64,000 nt of DNA from Buchnera aphidicola (Cinara cf. splendens/pseudotsugae 3390). GTDB lineage: Bacteria > Pseudomonadota > Gammaproteobacteria > Enterobacterales > Enterobacteriaceae. The stretch spans positions 380,778-444,777 of the forward strand of contig NZ_LR217692.1 in the NCBI RefSeq assembly GCF_900698845.1, in the 5' to 3' direction. Below, piece by piece: positions 49,057-59,895 of this stretch (within the stretch, counting starts at the first letter, position 1; each line of letters opens with the position of its first letter). The notes below the pieces were generated by a model. It made no database searches and was not told where the DNA came from. It saw only the letters and a list, made by a program, of their open reading frames with translations. The position numbers and the translations under genes were made by a program.

Positions 49057-49130
49057 TCGGCGAAAGAGGATTTGAACCTCTGACCCACTGGTCCCAAACC
49101 AGTTGCGCTACCAAGCTGCGCTATTCGCCG
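49057..49130 (-). tRNA. tRNA-Pro (TGG)
   Basis: Minus-strand cloverleaf of 74 bases with acceptor CGGCGAA / TTCGCCG, discriminator A, anticodon loop TTTGGGA (TGG) and T arm AGAGGTTCAAATCCTCT. It is the last of the Arg-His-Pro cluster, corresponding to E. coli argX-hisR-leuT-proM. Confidence 0.97.
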
Positions 49131-49214
49131 AATTATTTTAACTAATAAACAATTAATAAATAAAAAATATTCATAAAATTAATATTATATATAATGTATT
49201 TTTCATATATATGG

Positions 49215-49288
49215 GGTGGTCAATGGGATTTGAACCCATGACCGCTGGAATCACAATCCAGAGCTCTACCAACTAAGCTATGACCACC
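49215..49288 (-). tRNA. tRNA-His (GTG)
   Basis: Minus-strand cloverleaf with the extra 5' G(-1) opposite C73 that is required by histidyl-tRNA synthetase (GGTGGTCA / TGACCAC-C). The anticodon loop is TTGTGAT (GTG). The three bases after the discriminator are CCA (49214-49212), so CCA seems encoded here, unlike the other tRNAs of the window. Confidence 0.97.
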
Positions 49289-49318
49289 AAAAATTTTTAT
49301 ACAAAAATACACATAACT

Positions 49319-49393
49319 TGCGTCCGACAGGATTTGAACCTGAGACCTTTACTTTCGGAAAGTAATGCTCTATCCAAATTGAGCTACGGACGC
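49319..49393 (-). tRNA. tRNA-Arg (CCG)
   Basis: Minus-strand cloverleaf with acceptor GCGTCCG / CGGACGC, anticodon loop TTCCGAA (CCG), T arm CAGGTTCAAATCCTG and discriminator A. The D loop is one base longer than in E. coli argX. First of the Arg-His-Pro cluster. Confidence 0.96.
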
Positions 49394-49582
49394 AAAAAAT
49401 TTATTATAAATAACAACAATGTATATACATAATATGTATTATTAAAATAAATTTTTATTATCTAATAAATATTATATATACACTAACTAAAAAAATCTAG
49501 TACTTTATCTTTATTTTTATAATAAAAATCATCTGTTATGATAAACTAATAAAAATTATTTTAATAACTTAATAAAAAAATA

Positions 49583-50845
49583 TTATTTTGATCTTTTCAT
49601 CATATCAAAAAATTCATCATTAGTTTTAGTCATAGATAGTTTATTAATTAAAAATTCCATAGCATCTATTTCACCCATAGGATGAATAATTTTCCGTAAA
49701 ATCCACATTTTTTGTAGTTCTTCAGGAATAGTTAATAATTCTTCTCTTCGTGTTCCAGAGCGATTATAATCGATAGCAGGAAATACTCTTTTTTCTGCTA
49801 TTTTTCTAGATAAAGGCAGTTCCATATTACCAGTACCTTTAAATTCTTCATAAATTACTTCATCCATTTTAGAGCCAGTATCAACTAAAGCTGTAGCAAT
49901 AATCGTTAAGCTACCTCCTTCTTTTACATTTCTAGCCGCTCCAAAAAACCTTTTAGGTCTATGTAAAGCGTTAGCATCTACTCCTCCTGTTAACACTTTT
50001 CCGGATGCTGGAACAACAGTATTATACGCTCTGGCTAATCGAGTAATTGAATCTAATAGAATAACAACATCTTTTTTATGTTCTACTAATCTTTTTGCCC
50101 GTTCAATTACCATTTCAGATACTTGGACATGTCTAGAAGCTGGTTCATCGAAAGTAGAGGCTACCACTTCACCTTTAACCAACCTTTGCATTTCAGTTAC
50201 TTCTTCTGGTCGTTCATCTATCAGAAGAACCATTAAAACACAATCTGGATGATTATAAGCAATGCTTTGAGCAATATTTTGCAACAACATAGTTTTTCCA
50301 GCTTTAGGAGGAGCTACAATTAAACCTCTTTGCCCACGACCTATAGGAGAAGATAAATCCAATACTCTAGCAGTTAAATCTTCTTTAGAACCATTACCTC
50401 TTTCCATTTTTAATCTAGAATTAGCATGTAAAGGAGTTAAATTTTCAAACAAAATTTTACTACGCGCGTTTTCAGGTTTATCATAATTTATAGTATTAAC
50501 TTTTAATAAAGCAAAATAACGCTCCCCTTCTTTGGGAGGTCTAATTTTACCTGAAATAGTATCTCCGGTTCTTAAGTTAAAACGACGAATTTGACTAGGA
50601 GATACATAAATATCATCGGGTCCAGCTAAATAAGAACTATCTGAAGACCTTAAAAAACCAAAACCATCCTGTAAAATTTCTAAAACACCATCTCCAAATA
50701 TATCTTCTCCACTTTTTGAATGCTGTTTTAATATAGAAAAAATTATATCTTGTTTACGTGTACGTGCTAAATTTTCAAGACCTATCTTTTTACCTACAAT
50801 AATAAGTTTTGATACTGATGTATTTTTTAATTCGGTAAGATTCAT
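49583..50845 (-). CDS. rho: Transcription termination factor Rho
   Basis: Hexameric RNA helicase ending transcription at rut sites. The RNA-binding cold-shock-like domain ([17 protein letters not shown]) precedes the RecA-like motor with Walker [25 protein letters not shown] and the R loop [19 protein letters not shown] 50845 gives 420 residues starting [11 protein letters not shown] as in E. coli. An open hydrophobic frame upstream is not conserved. It follows trxA in the same direction, as in E. coli. Confidence 0.98.
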   Translation of the reverse strand: MNLTELKNTSVSKLIIVGKKIGLENLARTRKQDIIFSILKQHSKSGEDIFGDGVLEILQDGFGFLRSSDSSYLAGPDDIYVSPSQIRRFNLRTGDTISGKIRPPKEGERYFALLKVNTINYDKPENARSKILFENLTPLHANSRLKMERGNGSKEDLTARVLDLSSPIGRGQRGLIVAPPKAGKTMLLQNIAQSIAYNHPDCVLMVLLIDERPEEVTEMQRLVKGEVVASTFDEPASRHVQVSEMVIERAKRLVEHKKDVVILLDSITRLARAYNTVVPASGKVLTGGVDANALHRPKRFFGAARNVKEGGSLTIIATALVDTGSKMDEVIYEEFKGTGNMELPLSRKIAEKRVFPAIDYNRSGTRREELLTIPEELQKMWILRKIIHPMGEIDAMEFLINKLSMTKTNDEFFDMMKRSK

Positions 50846-51042
50846 AATAGGAAATTTTTCAATCCATTTAAAAAAATATAAAATATTAATGTACAATAAT
50901 AAATGTATAATAAATATATATATAATAATGTATGTATGATTCGGTATTTTGAAAAACACAAATATATAGTTCATTAAAAATAATCAAATTATTTTTTTGT
51001 TATACTTAATAATCAAAAACAATACTAATAAAATAAAAAATT

Positions 51043-51378
51043 TTAATGTGACAATTTTTCATCCAAAAAGTTTTTTAGTTCCATTTTTGATATAACACCT
51101 ATTTTAGTTCCTATGATTTTATTTTTATTAAATAATAATAATGTTGGAATACCTCTAATAGAATATTTTATCGGTATTTTTTTATTCATATCAATATTAA
51201 TTTTTCCTACAACAATTCGTTCAAAATAATCTTCAGCAATATCTTCTAATACAGGTGATAAAATTTTGCACGGACCACACCAATCTGCCCAAAAATCTAC
51301 TAAAACACATTTTTCTGAAAAAAATACTTCTTTTTTAAAATTCTTATCCGTTAATTCAATAATTTTGGTTATTTTCAT
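51043..51378 (-). CDS. trxA: Thioredoxin
   Basis: General dithiol reductant. The active site WADWCGPCK has Cys34 and Cys37. It is 111 residues, with the cis-proline segment IRGIPTLLLF. GGGG immediately upstream serves ATG 51378. It keeps the E. coli trxA-rho order. Confidence 0.97.
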   Translation of the reverse strand: MKITKIIELTDKNFKKEVFFSEKCVLVDFWADWCGPCKILSPVLEDIAEDYFERIVVGKINIDMNKKIPIKYSIRGIPTLLLFNKNKIIGTKIGVISKMELKNFLDEKLSH

Positions 51379-51470
51379 AAAAACCCCAATACATATATTA
51401 GATAAAAATCAATATTTTTAATATTATTGATAGTATTTTTATAATAATAATTTTACTAATATAGAAAATA

Positions 51471-53465
51471 TTATTTTAAGTCAGATATTATGTAATTTTT
51501 ATTACATAGTTTTTTATTACAATCCATATGATATTTAACCCAGTAAATTTCTTTTTTTGGCAATTCAAATAAAAAACGACTCGGTTGTAAATTACTAAAA
51601 ACACCAAATTTTTTCTTGTTTTTACAAAAACTAAGTAATAATTGTGTTTTTGCACGAGTCATTCCCACATACATCAAACGACGTTCTTCTGTAATATTAT
51701 TATCTATAATACTTTTTTGATGTGGAAAAGTTCCTTCTTCCATTCCAATAATACAAACAACTGAAAATTCTAGTCCTTTAGAAGCATGTATAGTCATTAA
51801 ATGTAATTTATCATTTTCTAAATCAGTACGATCGGTATCTAAATGTTCAAAATCACCACACAGAAAATGTATTAATACATCCTCTAATTTTAGAGGTATG
51901 GTTGTACTATTACCTACTAATGTTTTATACAACCATTGTGAAAAAAAAACTATATCCTGTATACGTCTTTCAGATATAGTAACGTTATTGTAATAATTAA
52001 CAACCCAATCAAAATAATTAACATCACTAATTATATAATCTAAAATATTTTCTGGTTTATGTGATAAAAATGAGGATAAATGTAAAATCCATACTATAAA
52101 ATTATTTAATTTTAATACAACATTTGTTTTTAATTGAACAATCATACGTTTATCTGTACTTGCAGCAAATAAACTAATTTGATTTTCCTTAGCAAAAATT
52201 TTTAACTTAGATAAAGTAATTAATCCTATTTTTCGACGCGGAACATTAATAATTCGCAAAAAAGCCAAATCATCTGTATGATTAACAATTAATCTTAAAT
52301 AAGCTAATAAATCCTTAATTTCCAAAGAACTGAAAAAAGAATGCCCTGCATGAACAATATACGGAATATTTCGATATATTAATTCTGATTCGACAACCTT
52401 TACTTGATAATTGCTACGATATAAAATTGCATAATCATTATATTGGTTTTTATAATTATATTTATGTTCTTGAATATATTGAATCATTTGTTGTGCTTCA
52501 TGAATTTCGTTAAAAGACATAAACACAAAAATTTTATTTCCGTAATCTAAAGTAGAAAATAATTTTTTATTAAAAAAATTAATATTATTGGAAATTAATA
52601 TATTAGCTGCATGCAATATACATCCAGAAGAACGATAATTTTGTTCCAGTTTAATTACGTCTAAAGAAGGAAAATCTTGTTTCAGTAAATAAAAAATTTT
52701 TTGTTGAGCTCCTCTCCATGAATAAATGGATTGATCATTATCACCAACAACTGTTAAATTAGCGTTATAACCACATAATAACTTCATTAATTGATATTGA
52801 CTAAGATTAATGTCTTGATATTCATCTACTAACAAATATTGAACTTTTTTTTGCCAATTCAATCTTACATAAGTATTATTTTGTAGCAACACAGTAGGTA
52901 AAAAAATCAAATCACTAAAATCTAGTATATTGTGTTGTTTTAAAAACAAATCATATTTTTCATATAAAAAAACATATGTCCTTTCTAAAGAAGAATTAAT
53001 TTTCTTGTAAGCTAATTTAGGAGTTAATAACTTATTTTTCCAATTAGAAATTTGATAAAGTAATTTCTTTAAAAAAAAAACATCATTTTTAATATTAGTA
53101 TCAGTTAAACTTTTTAAAAGACGCAACTGTTCATCTTCATCAAACAATGTAAAATTTTTTTTTAAACCTAAAATTTTATATTCACTACGAATAATCTGTA
53201 GACCTAATGCATGAAAAGTAGATACTGTGACATCTTTAATTTGTTTAACAGTTAATTTTTTACATAAACGATATTTAATTTCTTTAGCTGCTTTATTAGT
53301 AAATGTTATTGCAAAAATTTTTTTAGGATCATATTGATATATAGTAATTAATGTTATAACTTTATTAATTATAACACTAGTTTTACCTGATCCTGCTCCA
53401 GCTAAAATTAAACACGGATTATCAATTATATGAATAGCTTTATTTTGAAATTTATTTAACATCAT
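51471..53465 (-). CDS. rep: ATP-dependent DNA helicase Rep
   Basis: Superfamily 1 3'-5' helicase that clears proteins ahead of the fork. Motif I is LAGAGSGKTS (about 21-30), then AITFTNKAAKE, VDEYQDINLSQYQ, GDNDQSIYSWRGA, LEQNYRSS, TIHASKGLEF and YVGMTRAKTQL. It is 664 residues (E. coli 673). The match to Rep over UvrD rests on the start LNKFQNKAI and on location next to trxA-rho. In E. coli rep and trxA are on opposite strands separated by gppA and rhlB; here rep is in the same direction as trxA. Confidence 0.94.
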   Translation of the reverse strand: MMLNKFQNKAIHIIDNPCLILAGAGSGKTSVIINKVITLITIYQYDPKKIFAITFTNKAAKEIKYRLCKKLTVKQIKDVTVSTFHALGLQIIRSEYKILGLKKNFTLFDEDEQLRLLKSLTDTNIKNDVFFLKKLLYQISNWKNKLLTPKLAYKKINSSLERTYVFLYEKYDLFLKQHNILDFSDLIFLPTVLLQNNTYVRLNWQKKVQYLLVDEYQDINLSQYQLMKLLCGYNANLTVVGDNDQSIYSWRGAQQKIFYLLKQDFPSLDVIKLEQNYRSSGCILHAANILISNNINFFNKKLFSTLDYGNKIFVFMSFNEIHEAQQMIQYIQEHKYNYKNQYNDYAILYRSNYQVKVVESELIYRNIPYIVHAGHSFFSSLEIKDLLAYLRLIVNHTDDLAFLRIINVPRRKIGLITLSKLKIFAKENQISLFAASTDKRMIVQLKTNVVLKLNNFIVWILHLSSFLSHKPENILDYIISDVNYFDWVVNYYNNVTISERRIQDIVFFSQWLYKTLVGNSTTIPLKLEDVLIHFLCGDFEHLDTDRTDLENDKLHLMTIHASKGLEFSVVCIIGMEEGTFPHQKSIIDNNITEERRLMYVGMTRAKTQLLLSFCKNKKKFGVFSNLQPSRFLFELPKKEIYWVKYHMDCNKKLCNKNYIISDLK

Positions 53466-53582
53466 AAATATAATGTCTTGAAAATAAGATTTTAAAATTT
53501 GTTTTTTATTATTTAATAAATAAAAAATTAAATTTATACATCTTGTTAAAATATTTAAAGATTATAATACATAGTCAAAAAA

Positions 53583-55058
53583 CTATTTAATTATTGTAGA
53601 CTTCATAATATTCATATATAGACGTAATTTTCTTCCTATTTTTTCAATAGCATGATTACTAACTATATCATTAACATATTGTAATTCTTGATTGCTGATA
53701 GATCGATTCTCAACAGATTCTCCTAAATCATCACTACGAATAGTACGCATGAATTTATTTAATATAGGAAGTGCTCGTTCAGAAAATAAATAACTACCAT
53801 ATTCTGCTGTATCAGAAATAACTAAATTCATTTCATACAATCTTTTTCTCGAAATTGTATTAGTAATTAATGGTAATTCATGTAAAGATTCATAATATGC
53901 TGAAGCTGGAGTTATCCCTGTTTCTACCATAACTTCAAATGATAATTCTACACCAGCTTTTAACATGGCAACCATTAACACGCATTTATCAAAATATTCA
54001 TAATCTAGAATTTTTCTTCCAGAATATACATCAGCATTTTCAAAATTAGATTTTTTTAAGTCTTTCCTCCATTGGATTAATTTTTTATCTCCATTTTTCC
54101 AATCTAACATCATATTTTCCGAAAAATCACCGGAAATAATATTATCCATATGTAAACAAAACAATGGTTTTAGTATATTTTTTAGTTGTAAAGATAATTG
54201 ATGTGCGCGAATTTTAGCTGGATTAGACAAACGATCTAACAATAATTTTATTCCACCCTCTTTCATACATTCTGCTAATTTTTCCCATCCAAATTGCAAC
54301 AAAGTAGCAGAATAATCAGAACTATATCCTTTTTCTATAAGATGTTCATAGCAGGCAAGAGAACAAGCTTGTAGCATACCACATAAAATAGTTTGCTCTC
54401 CCATTAAATCAGATTTTACTTCAGCAATAAAAGAAGACTGTAATACTCCAGCACGATGCGCACCTAAACCAAAAGCCCATGCCTTTGCAATATTCAAACC
54501 TTTGTTTTGTGAATCATTTTTTTTATGTACAGCAATTAATGTTGGGACACCAAATCCTCTTAAAAATTCTTGTCGTACTTCAGTACCAGGACACTTAGGA
54601 GCTACCATAATGACAGTAATATCTGATCGAATATTTTCTCCTTCTTCAACAATATTAAATCCGTGAGAATAACCCAAAACAGAATTTTTTTTCATTAAAG
54701 ATTGTAATTTTTTAATAACTCGGGAATGTTGTTTATCAGGTGTTAGATTAATTACTAGATCTGCATTAGGAATTAATTTTTTATATGTATCTACAAAAAA
54801 ATTTTCCTTAATAGCATTTTTCCAAGAATTAGATTTATTTAATATAGAAGATTTTCTAAGAGCAAAAGAAATATTATATCCAGAATCTCGTAAATTAAGT
54901 CCTTGATTTAATCCTTGAGCACCACATCCTACTATAACAATTTTTTTATTTTGTAATACTTTTTTTGTCTGTAAAAATTCATGTCTACCCAGTAAAAAAC
55001 CAGTATGTAAATCTATTAATTTTTCTCTAAAAGAGAGAGAATTAAAAAAATTATTCAT
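53583..55058 (-). CDS. ilvC: Ketol-acid reductoisomerase
   Basis: NADPH-dependent second step of valine and isoleucine synthesis. The nucleotide-binding motif [11 protein letters not shown] starts near residue 43; [26 protein letters not shown] and the Mg ligands in [16 protein letters not shown] follow. The duplicated knotted C-terminal domain makes it the long (class II, 491-residue) form, as in E. coli. Followed in the pathway by ilvD, its upstream neighbour at 55179. Confidence 0.98.
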   Translation of the reverse strand: MNNFFNSLSFREKLIDLHTGFLLGRHEFLQTKKVLQNKKIVIVGCGAQGLNQGLNLRDSGYNISFALRKSSILNKSNSWKNAIKENFFVDTYKKLIPNADLVINLTPDKQHSRVIKKLQSLMKKNSVLGYSHGFNIVEEGENIRSDITVIMVAPKCPGTEVRQEFLRGFGVPTLIAVHKKNDSQNKGLNIAKAWAFGLGAHRAGVLQSSFIAEVKSDLMGEQTILCGMLQACSLACYEHLIEKGYSSDYSATLLQFGWEKLAECMKEGGIKLLLDRLSNPAKIRAHQLSLQLKNILKPLFCLHMDNIISGDFSENMMLDWKNGDKKLIQWRKDLKKSNFENADVYSGRKILDYEYFDKCVLMVAMLKAGVELSFEVMVETGITPASAYYESLHELPLITNTISRKRLYEMNLVISDTAEYGSYLFSERALPILNKFMRTIRSDDLGESVENRSISNQELQYVNDIVSNHAIEKIGRKLRLYMNIMKSTIIK

Positions 55059-55178
55059 GCATATGCTCCGATTTTAAAAAAATAAAACTATACGCGTTAC
55101 AGTTATTGTATACATACTACGCATACATATATATAATATTTTTATCTATATAAAAATATGGTTTTAATAAAATTAGAA

Positions 55179-57026
55179 TTAATATATTTTTTTCAAATTT
55201 CTTACTGCTCCAGTATCAGCGCTGGTAGCAAACATACTGTACATTCGTAAAGAATCTGAAATATTTCGTACACGATTTTTAGGTGTATAAGATTTTTTTC
55301 CTCTTTTTTCTTCTAGAATTCTTCGACGCTTTATTTCCTGTACAGAAATTTGTAAAGTTATACTGCGTTGTAAAATATTGATGTTAATTATATCTCCGTT
55401 ATATATTAAAGCGATTAATCCCTTTGTAGCTGCTTCAGGAGAAATATGACCTATAGAAATACCAGATGTTCCGCCAGAAAAACGACCATCAGTAATTAAT
55501 GCACACTTTTTATCCAATCCTATAGATTTTAAATATGTAGTAGGATAAAGCATTTCTTGCATTCCTGGTCCTCCACGAGGTCCTTCATATCGGATAACTA
55601 CTACATCTCCAGAACAAATTTCATAATTTAAAATAGCATGAACAGCTTCATCTTGACTTTCATATACTTTAGCTGTTCCTGAAAATATCATGTTTTTTTT
55701 ATCAATTGCAGCTGTTTTTACTATACAACCATGAAGTGCTAAATTACCAGTTAATACAGCTAATCCTCCATCTTGACTATATGCGTATTTTTTAGATCGA
55801 ATACAACCATGGATGCGATCTGTGTCTAATTTAGACCATCGAAATGATTGTGAAAAAGGAACTATAGTTTTAACACCCTGAGGACCAGATGAATAAAAAC
55901 GAAATATGTCTTTATTAGACATATTCAATATATCATACTTTTCAATGGTTTCCTTTAATGTTAATCCTAATATATTAAATACTGATGTTTTTAATAAATT
56001 AATTTTATTTAATTCAGACAAAATACCAATTACTCCTCCAGAACGATGTAAATCTTCCATATGATATTTAGTAGTACTAGGAGAAATTTTACATAAATGG
56101 GGAACTATTCTAGATAAGTGATCAATATCTGTCATTGAAAAATCAATTTTTGCTTCATGAGCCATAGCTAATAAATGTAATACAGTATTAGTAGATCCAC
56201 CCATAGCAATATCTAAAATCATAGCGTTTTTTAAAGTAGAACGCGTTACTAGATTTCTAGGTAATAAACTGCTGTTATTGCATTGATAATAATCTTTTGT
56301 ATTTTTAACAATAATTTTACCGGCTTGTAAAAATAAATCTTTTCTATCAACATGAGTAGCCAAAATCGTCCCATTTCCAGGTAACGACAAACCAATAGCT
56401 TCAGTTAAACAATTCATAGAATTAGCAGTAAACATTCCTGAACATGAACCACATGTTGGGCAAGCAAAATGTTCAATTTTAGATAAAATATGTGGTGAAG
56501 TATTTTTATTGGCTCCGTGGGTAATAGCATCAACTAAATCAATTTTTATAATATGATCATCAACTGTTATTTTCCCTGATTCCATAGGTCCTCCAGAAAT
56601 AAAAACAGAGGGAATATTCAATCGTAAAGAAGCCAGTAACATACCTGGTGTAATCTTATCACAATTTGAGATACATACCATAGAATCAACACAATGCGCG
56701 TTAATCATATATTCAATAGAATCTGCTATTAATTCTCTAGAGGGTAGCGAATAAAGCATACCGGAATGCCCCATAGCAATCCCATCGTCAATAGCAATAG
56801 TATTAAATTCTTTAGGAATTCCTCCGTGTTTATAAATCTGACTGGACACTAATTTACCCAATTCACGTAAATGTATGTGACCCGGGACAAATTCAGTAAA
56901 TGAATTAACTACTGCAATAATTGGTTTACCAAAATCTTTATCTTGTACACCGGTTGCGCGCCATAATGCTCTTGCTCCGGCCATATTTTTACCGTTAATA
57001 GTTGTTGATGAACGATATTTTGGCAT
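55179..57026 (-). CDS. ilvD: Dihydroxy-acid dehydratase
   Basis: Fe-S enzyme making the 2-oxo acid precursors of valine, leucine and isoleucine. Cluster cysteines lie in NCDKITPGM (C122) and [44 protein letters not shown] and [16 protein letters not shown] are diagnostic. It is 615 residues, like E. coli (616). It depends on the isc genes at 57584-61835. ilvE and other steps are not in the window. Confidence 0.98.
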   Translation of the reverse strand: MPKYRSSTTINGKNMAGARALWRATGVQDKDFGKPIIAVVNSFTEFVPGHIHLRELGKLVSSQIYKHGGIPKEFNTIAIDDGIAMGHSGMLYSLPSRELIADSIEYMINAHCVDSMVCISNCDKITPGMLLASLRLNIPSVFISGGPMESGKITVDDHIIKIDLVDAITHGANKNTSPHILSKIEHFACPTCGSCSGMFTANSMNCLTEAIGLSLPGNGTILATHVDRKDLFLQAGKIIVKNTKDYYQCNNSSLLPRNLVTRSTLKNAMILDIAMGGSTNTVLHLLAMAHEAKIDFSMTDIDHLSRIVPHLCKISPSTTKYHMEDLHRSGGVIGILSELNKINLLKTSVFNILGLTLKETIEKYDILNMSNKDIFRFYSSGPQGVKTIVPFSQSFRWSKLDTDRIHGCIRSKKYAYSQDGGLAVLTGNLALHGCIVKTAAIDKKNMIFSGTAKVYESQDEAVHAILNYEICSGDVVVIRYEGPRGGPGMQEMLYPTTYLKSIGLDKKCALITDGRFSGGTSGISIGHISPEAATKGLIALIYNGDIININILQRSITLQISVQEIKRRRILEEKRGKKSYTPKNRVRNISDSLRMYSMFATSADTGAVRNLKKIY

Positions 57027-57251
57027 GGAATAAACTCTTTTTGCATAAAATTTAAAAAAATATAATATTTTTATTTACAAAATACTTTTATAAACATATA
57101 TTTTATATATAAAATATTATTTATTAAAAATTGTATTTAATTATTAAAAAATTTTTTACTTATGATAGGTCAATCTTGGTAAGATACATATATGAAAAAT
57201 AAATAAAATAATTAATGTTAATATATTTTATAACAATTTAAGTTATTTTCA

Positions 57252-57325
57252 CAGGGGCGGAGGGATTCGAACCCACAACTTTCGGTTTTGGAGACCAATG
57301 CTCTACCATATTGAACTACGCCCCT
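57252..57325 (-). tRNA. tRNA-Trp (CCA)
   Basis: Minus-strand cloverleaf of 74 bases with acceptor AGGGGCG / CGCCCCT, discriminator G, anticodon loop CTCCAAA (CCA) and T arm GTGGGTTCGAATCCCTC. It is very similar to E. coli trpT. Confidence 0.97.
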
Positions 57326-57583
57326 AAAATAGATTTTTAAAAAATATAAAAATTTTATTTCTAAAATATTATACCTGAGAGATACAAAAAATACAACTAT
57401 CCAAAATAGTTAATATATTTTAAAAAATATTACTAATTATTATATTGCATATTTAATTTTTAAATAATTTTTTTATTTCATAATTTATAATTTATACATA
57501 AAAAAATTAAAAAAAGTTAATATTTATTATTAAAAAATCAATTAATACAAACTATATACATATTCATTAAATGAGGTTGTAAA

Positions 57584-58792
57584 ATGAAATTTCCTATTTA
57601 TTTAGATTATGCAGCTACTACTCCTGTGGATCCCATAGTAAAAAAAAAAATGAATAAATATTATTCTTTAAATGATATTTTTGGAAACCCAGCATCTAGA
57701 TCACATGAATTTGGATGGAAAGCAGAAGAAGCTGTTGATATAGCTAGACATGAAATTGCTAATTTGATTCACTCAGACGCTAGAGAAATAATTTTTACTT
57801 CAGGAGCTACTGAATCAAATAATCTAGCTATTAAAGGAATTTATGAATTTCATAAAAAAAAGGAAACACACATTATCACCAGTCAGATAGAACACAAATC
57901 AGTATTGGACAGTTGTCGGTATTTGGAATATCAAGGATGTCAAGTAACATACTTGAAACCAAATAAATATGGTGTTATTAGCATCTCTCAAATTCAAAAA
58001 TCTATTAGTCGTAACACTTTATTAATTTCTATTATGCACATAAATAATGAAATTGGATCAATTCAAAATATTGAAGAAATCGGTCATTTTTGTAGACGTA
58101 AAAATATCTTTTTTCATGTAGATGCTACGCAAAGCATTGGAAAAATAGACATAAATACTCAAAAAATACCTATCGATTTATTATCTTTTTCTGCTCATAA
58201 AATATATGGACCAAAAGGAATTGGAGCATTATATATTTGTAGACAACCCAGAATTAGACTGTCTCCTCAAATGCATGGAGGTGGACATGAAAGAGGATTT
58301 CGTTCTGGAACATTACCTGTTCATCAAATTGTAGGTTTTGGAAAAGCATGCAAAATTTTAAAAAAAAGAATGAAAACAGATATGTCGCACGCAAAATACT
58401 TACGTGATATGTTATGGAATGGTTTATCTAACATTCAAGAAATTTATTTAAATAGTAATTTTAATTATGTAACCAACAACATAATTAATATTAGTTTTAA
58501 CTTTATTGAAGGTGAATCATTATTAATGGCTTTAAAAAATTTAGCAGTATCTTCTGGATCTGCGTGTACATCAGCAAGTCTAGAACCATCTTATGTTTTA
58601 CGAGCTATAGGAATAAAAGATGAATTAGCTCATAGCTCTATTAGATTCTCTATAGGGCGCTTTACAACTTCAGAAGAAATTAAATATGCTATAATAGCAA
58701 TTAAACATGCAGTTTTTAAGTTAAGAAAACTATCACCTCTTTGGGAAATGTTTCAATCAGGTATTGATATGAAAAAAATTATTTGGAATTAA
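57584..58792 (+). CDS. iscS: Cysteine desulfurase IscS
   Basis: PLP enzyme that takes sulfur from cysteine for Fe-S clusters and tRNA thiolation. The PLP lysine is Lys206 ([11 protein letters not shown]) and the persulfide Cys328 lies in [14 protein letters not shown], both at exact E. coli numbering. It is 402 residues (404). The regulator iscR, which precedes iscS in E. coli, is absent; the 258 bases upstream contain no gene. Confidence 0.98.
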   Translation: MKFPIYLDYAATTPVDPIVKKKMNKYYSLNDIFGNPASRSHEFGWKAEEAVDIARHEIANLIHSDAREIIFTSGATESNNLAIKGIYEFHKKKETHIITSQIEHKSVLDSCRYLEYQGCQVTYLKPNKYGVISISQIQKSISRNTLLISIMHINNEIGSIQNIEEIGHFCRRKNIFFHVDATQSIGKIDINTQKIPIDLLSFSAHKIYGPKGIGALYICRQPRIRLSPQMHGGGHERGFRSGTLPVHQIVGFGKACKILKKRMKTDMSHAKYLRDMLWNGLSNIQEIYLNSNFNYVTNNIINISFNFIEGESLLMALKNLAVSSGSACTSASLEPSYVLRAIGIKDELAHSSIRFSIGRFTTSEEIKYAIIAIKHAVFKLRKLSPLWEMFQSGIDMKKIIWN

Positions 58793-58819
58793 TACTTTTA
58801 CATAGGAAAATTTTAAATT

Positions 58820-59203
58820 ATGGCTTACAGTAAAAAAGTATTAGATCATTATGAAAATCCTAGAAATGTTGGATCATTTCCAGAAAAAGAAGAAAACATT
58901 GGAACTAGTTTAGTTGGAGCGCCTGCTTGTGGAGATGTAATGAAATTACAAATCAAAGTAAACCAAGAAAATATAATAGAAGATGCTTGTTTTAAAACAT
59001 ATGGATGCGGTTCTGCTATTGCTGCAAGTTCTTTGATGACTGAGTGGGTTAAGGGGAAAACGCTACAAGAAGCTAACGAAATAAAAAACACTGATATAGC
59101 AAAAGAACTAGATTTACCTCCAGTTAAAATTCATTGTTCAATTTTAGCAGAAGATGCAATTAAAGGAGCTATTGCTAATTATCATAAAAAATATAAAAAA
59201 TAA
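58820..59203 (+). CDS. iscU: Fe-S cluster scaffold IscU
   Basis: Scaffold on which IscS assembles [2Fe-2S] clusters. The ligands Cys37, Asp39, Cys63 and Cys106 are all present, as is the HscA recognition motif LPPVK (99-103). It is 127 residues, full length. GGAAAA precedes ATG 58820. iscA, next in E. coli, has been deleted between this gene and hscB. Confidence 0.98.
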   Translation: MAYSKKVLDHYENPRNVGSFPEKEENIGTSLVGAPACGDVMKLQIKVNQENIIEDACFKTYGCGSAIAASSLMTEWVKGKTLQEANEIKNTDIAKELDLPPVKIHCSILAEDAIKGAIANYHKKYKK

Positions 59204-59229
59204 AAAATATCTAATTTATTAAAAATACG

Positions 59230-59264
59230 TAGTGCTGAAAATAAATATGCTATATTCAGCACTA
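59230..59264. repeat. Hairpin in the iscU-hscB gap
   Basis: A perfect 10-bp stem (TAGTGCTGAA / TTCAGCACTA) with a 15-base loop lies 27 bases after the iscU stop, where iscA would stand in E. coli. No U tract follows on the plus strand. It may protect the iscSU transcript 3' end or reduce hscBA-fdx expression. Confidence 0.65.
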
Positions 59265-59361
59265 GAAAATAAATTCAATGGCATATAACAATTATTATTA
59301 TGTTTCGTATATTTATATACTTAATATTTTAAAATCATAACTCATTTTTTACAGGTTACTA

Positions 59362-59895
59362 ATGAATTACTTTAATTTATTTAAACTGTCACAAAAATTT
59401 AATATTGATAAAAAAAAATTAATAAAAAATTTTTATAAACTACAAAAAAAATATCATCCAGATATGCAAAAAAAAAAAAAAATGAGCACAGAAAATCAAT
59501 TATTAATATCTATTAAAATTAATCAAGGATTTAATATACTAAAAAACCGATTTACTAGAGCTAGATATTTATTAAAATTAAAAACCAAAAAAATTTTATC
59601 ACCGAAAGATAACAATTATTATCAAGAAAAAACATTAAAAAAACAATTTAAGTTGCATGAAAAAATACAAAAAATAAAAAAAAAATCAAATTCATATATT
59701 CATATTGATAAATTCATAAAAAAATTAAAAATTAAATTAATATTATATTTTTCACGATTTAATCAAAAAATTAAAGAAAAAAAAATAAATTATGCAAGCC
59801 AAATTTTTTATCGTATATCATTTATATATAAAATTATAAAGAAAGCTCAAAATTTTAAAAATAAATTAATTAAGGAAAATGAAATACAGTCATGA
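59362..59895 (+). CDS. hscB: Co-chaperone HscB
   Basis: J-protein that brings IscU to HscA. The J domain starts YFNLFKLSQKFNID and keeps the ATPase-stimulating HPD motif in KYHPDMQ. The C-terminal three-helix IscU-binding domain is lysine-rich. It is 177 residues (E. coli 171). An A15 tract follows HPD (59468-59482) and is still in frame. The stop overlaps the hscA ATG (ATGA). Confidence 0.93.
   Translation: MNYFNLFKLSQKFNIDKKKLIKNFYKLQKKYHPDMQKKKKMSTENQLLISIKINQGFNILKNRFTRARYLLKLKTKKILSPKDNNYYQEKTLKKQFKLHEKIQKIKKKSNSYIHIDKFIKKLKIKLILYFSRFNQKIKEKKINYASQIFYRISFIYKIIKKAQNFKNKLIKENEIQS

Noticed and set aside
50846..50974. Hydrophobic N-terminal extension of Rho resembling a membrane segment
   Set aside because: The Rho family starts at MNLTELK, encoded at 50845; the extension is translation of AT-rich intergenic DNA.
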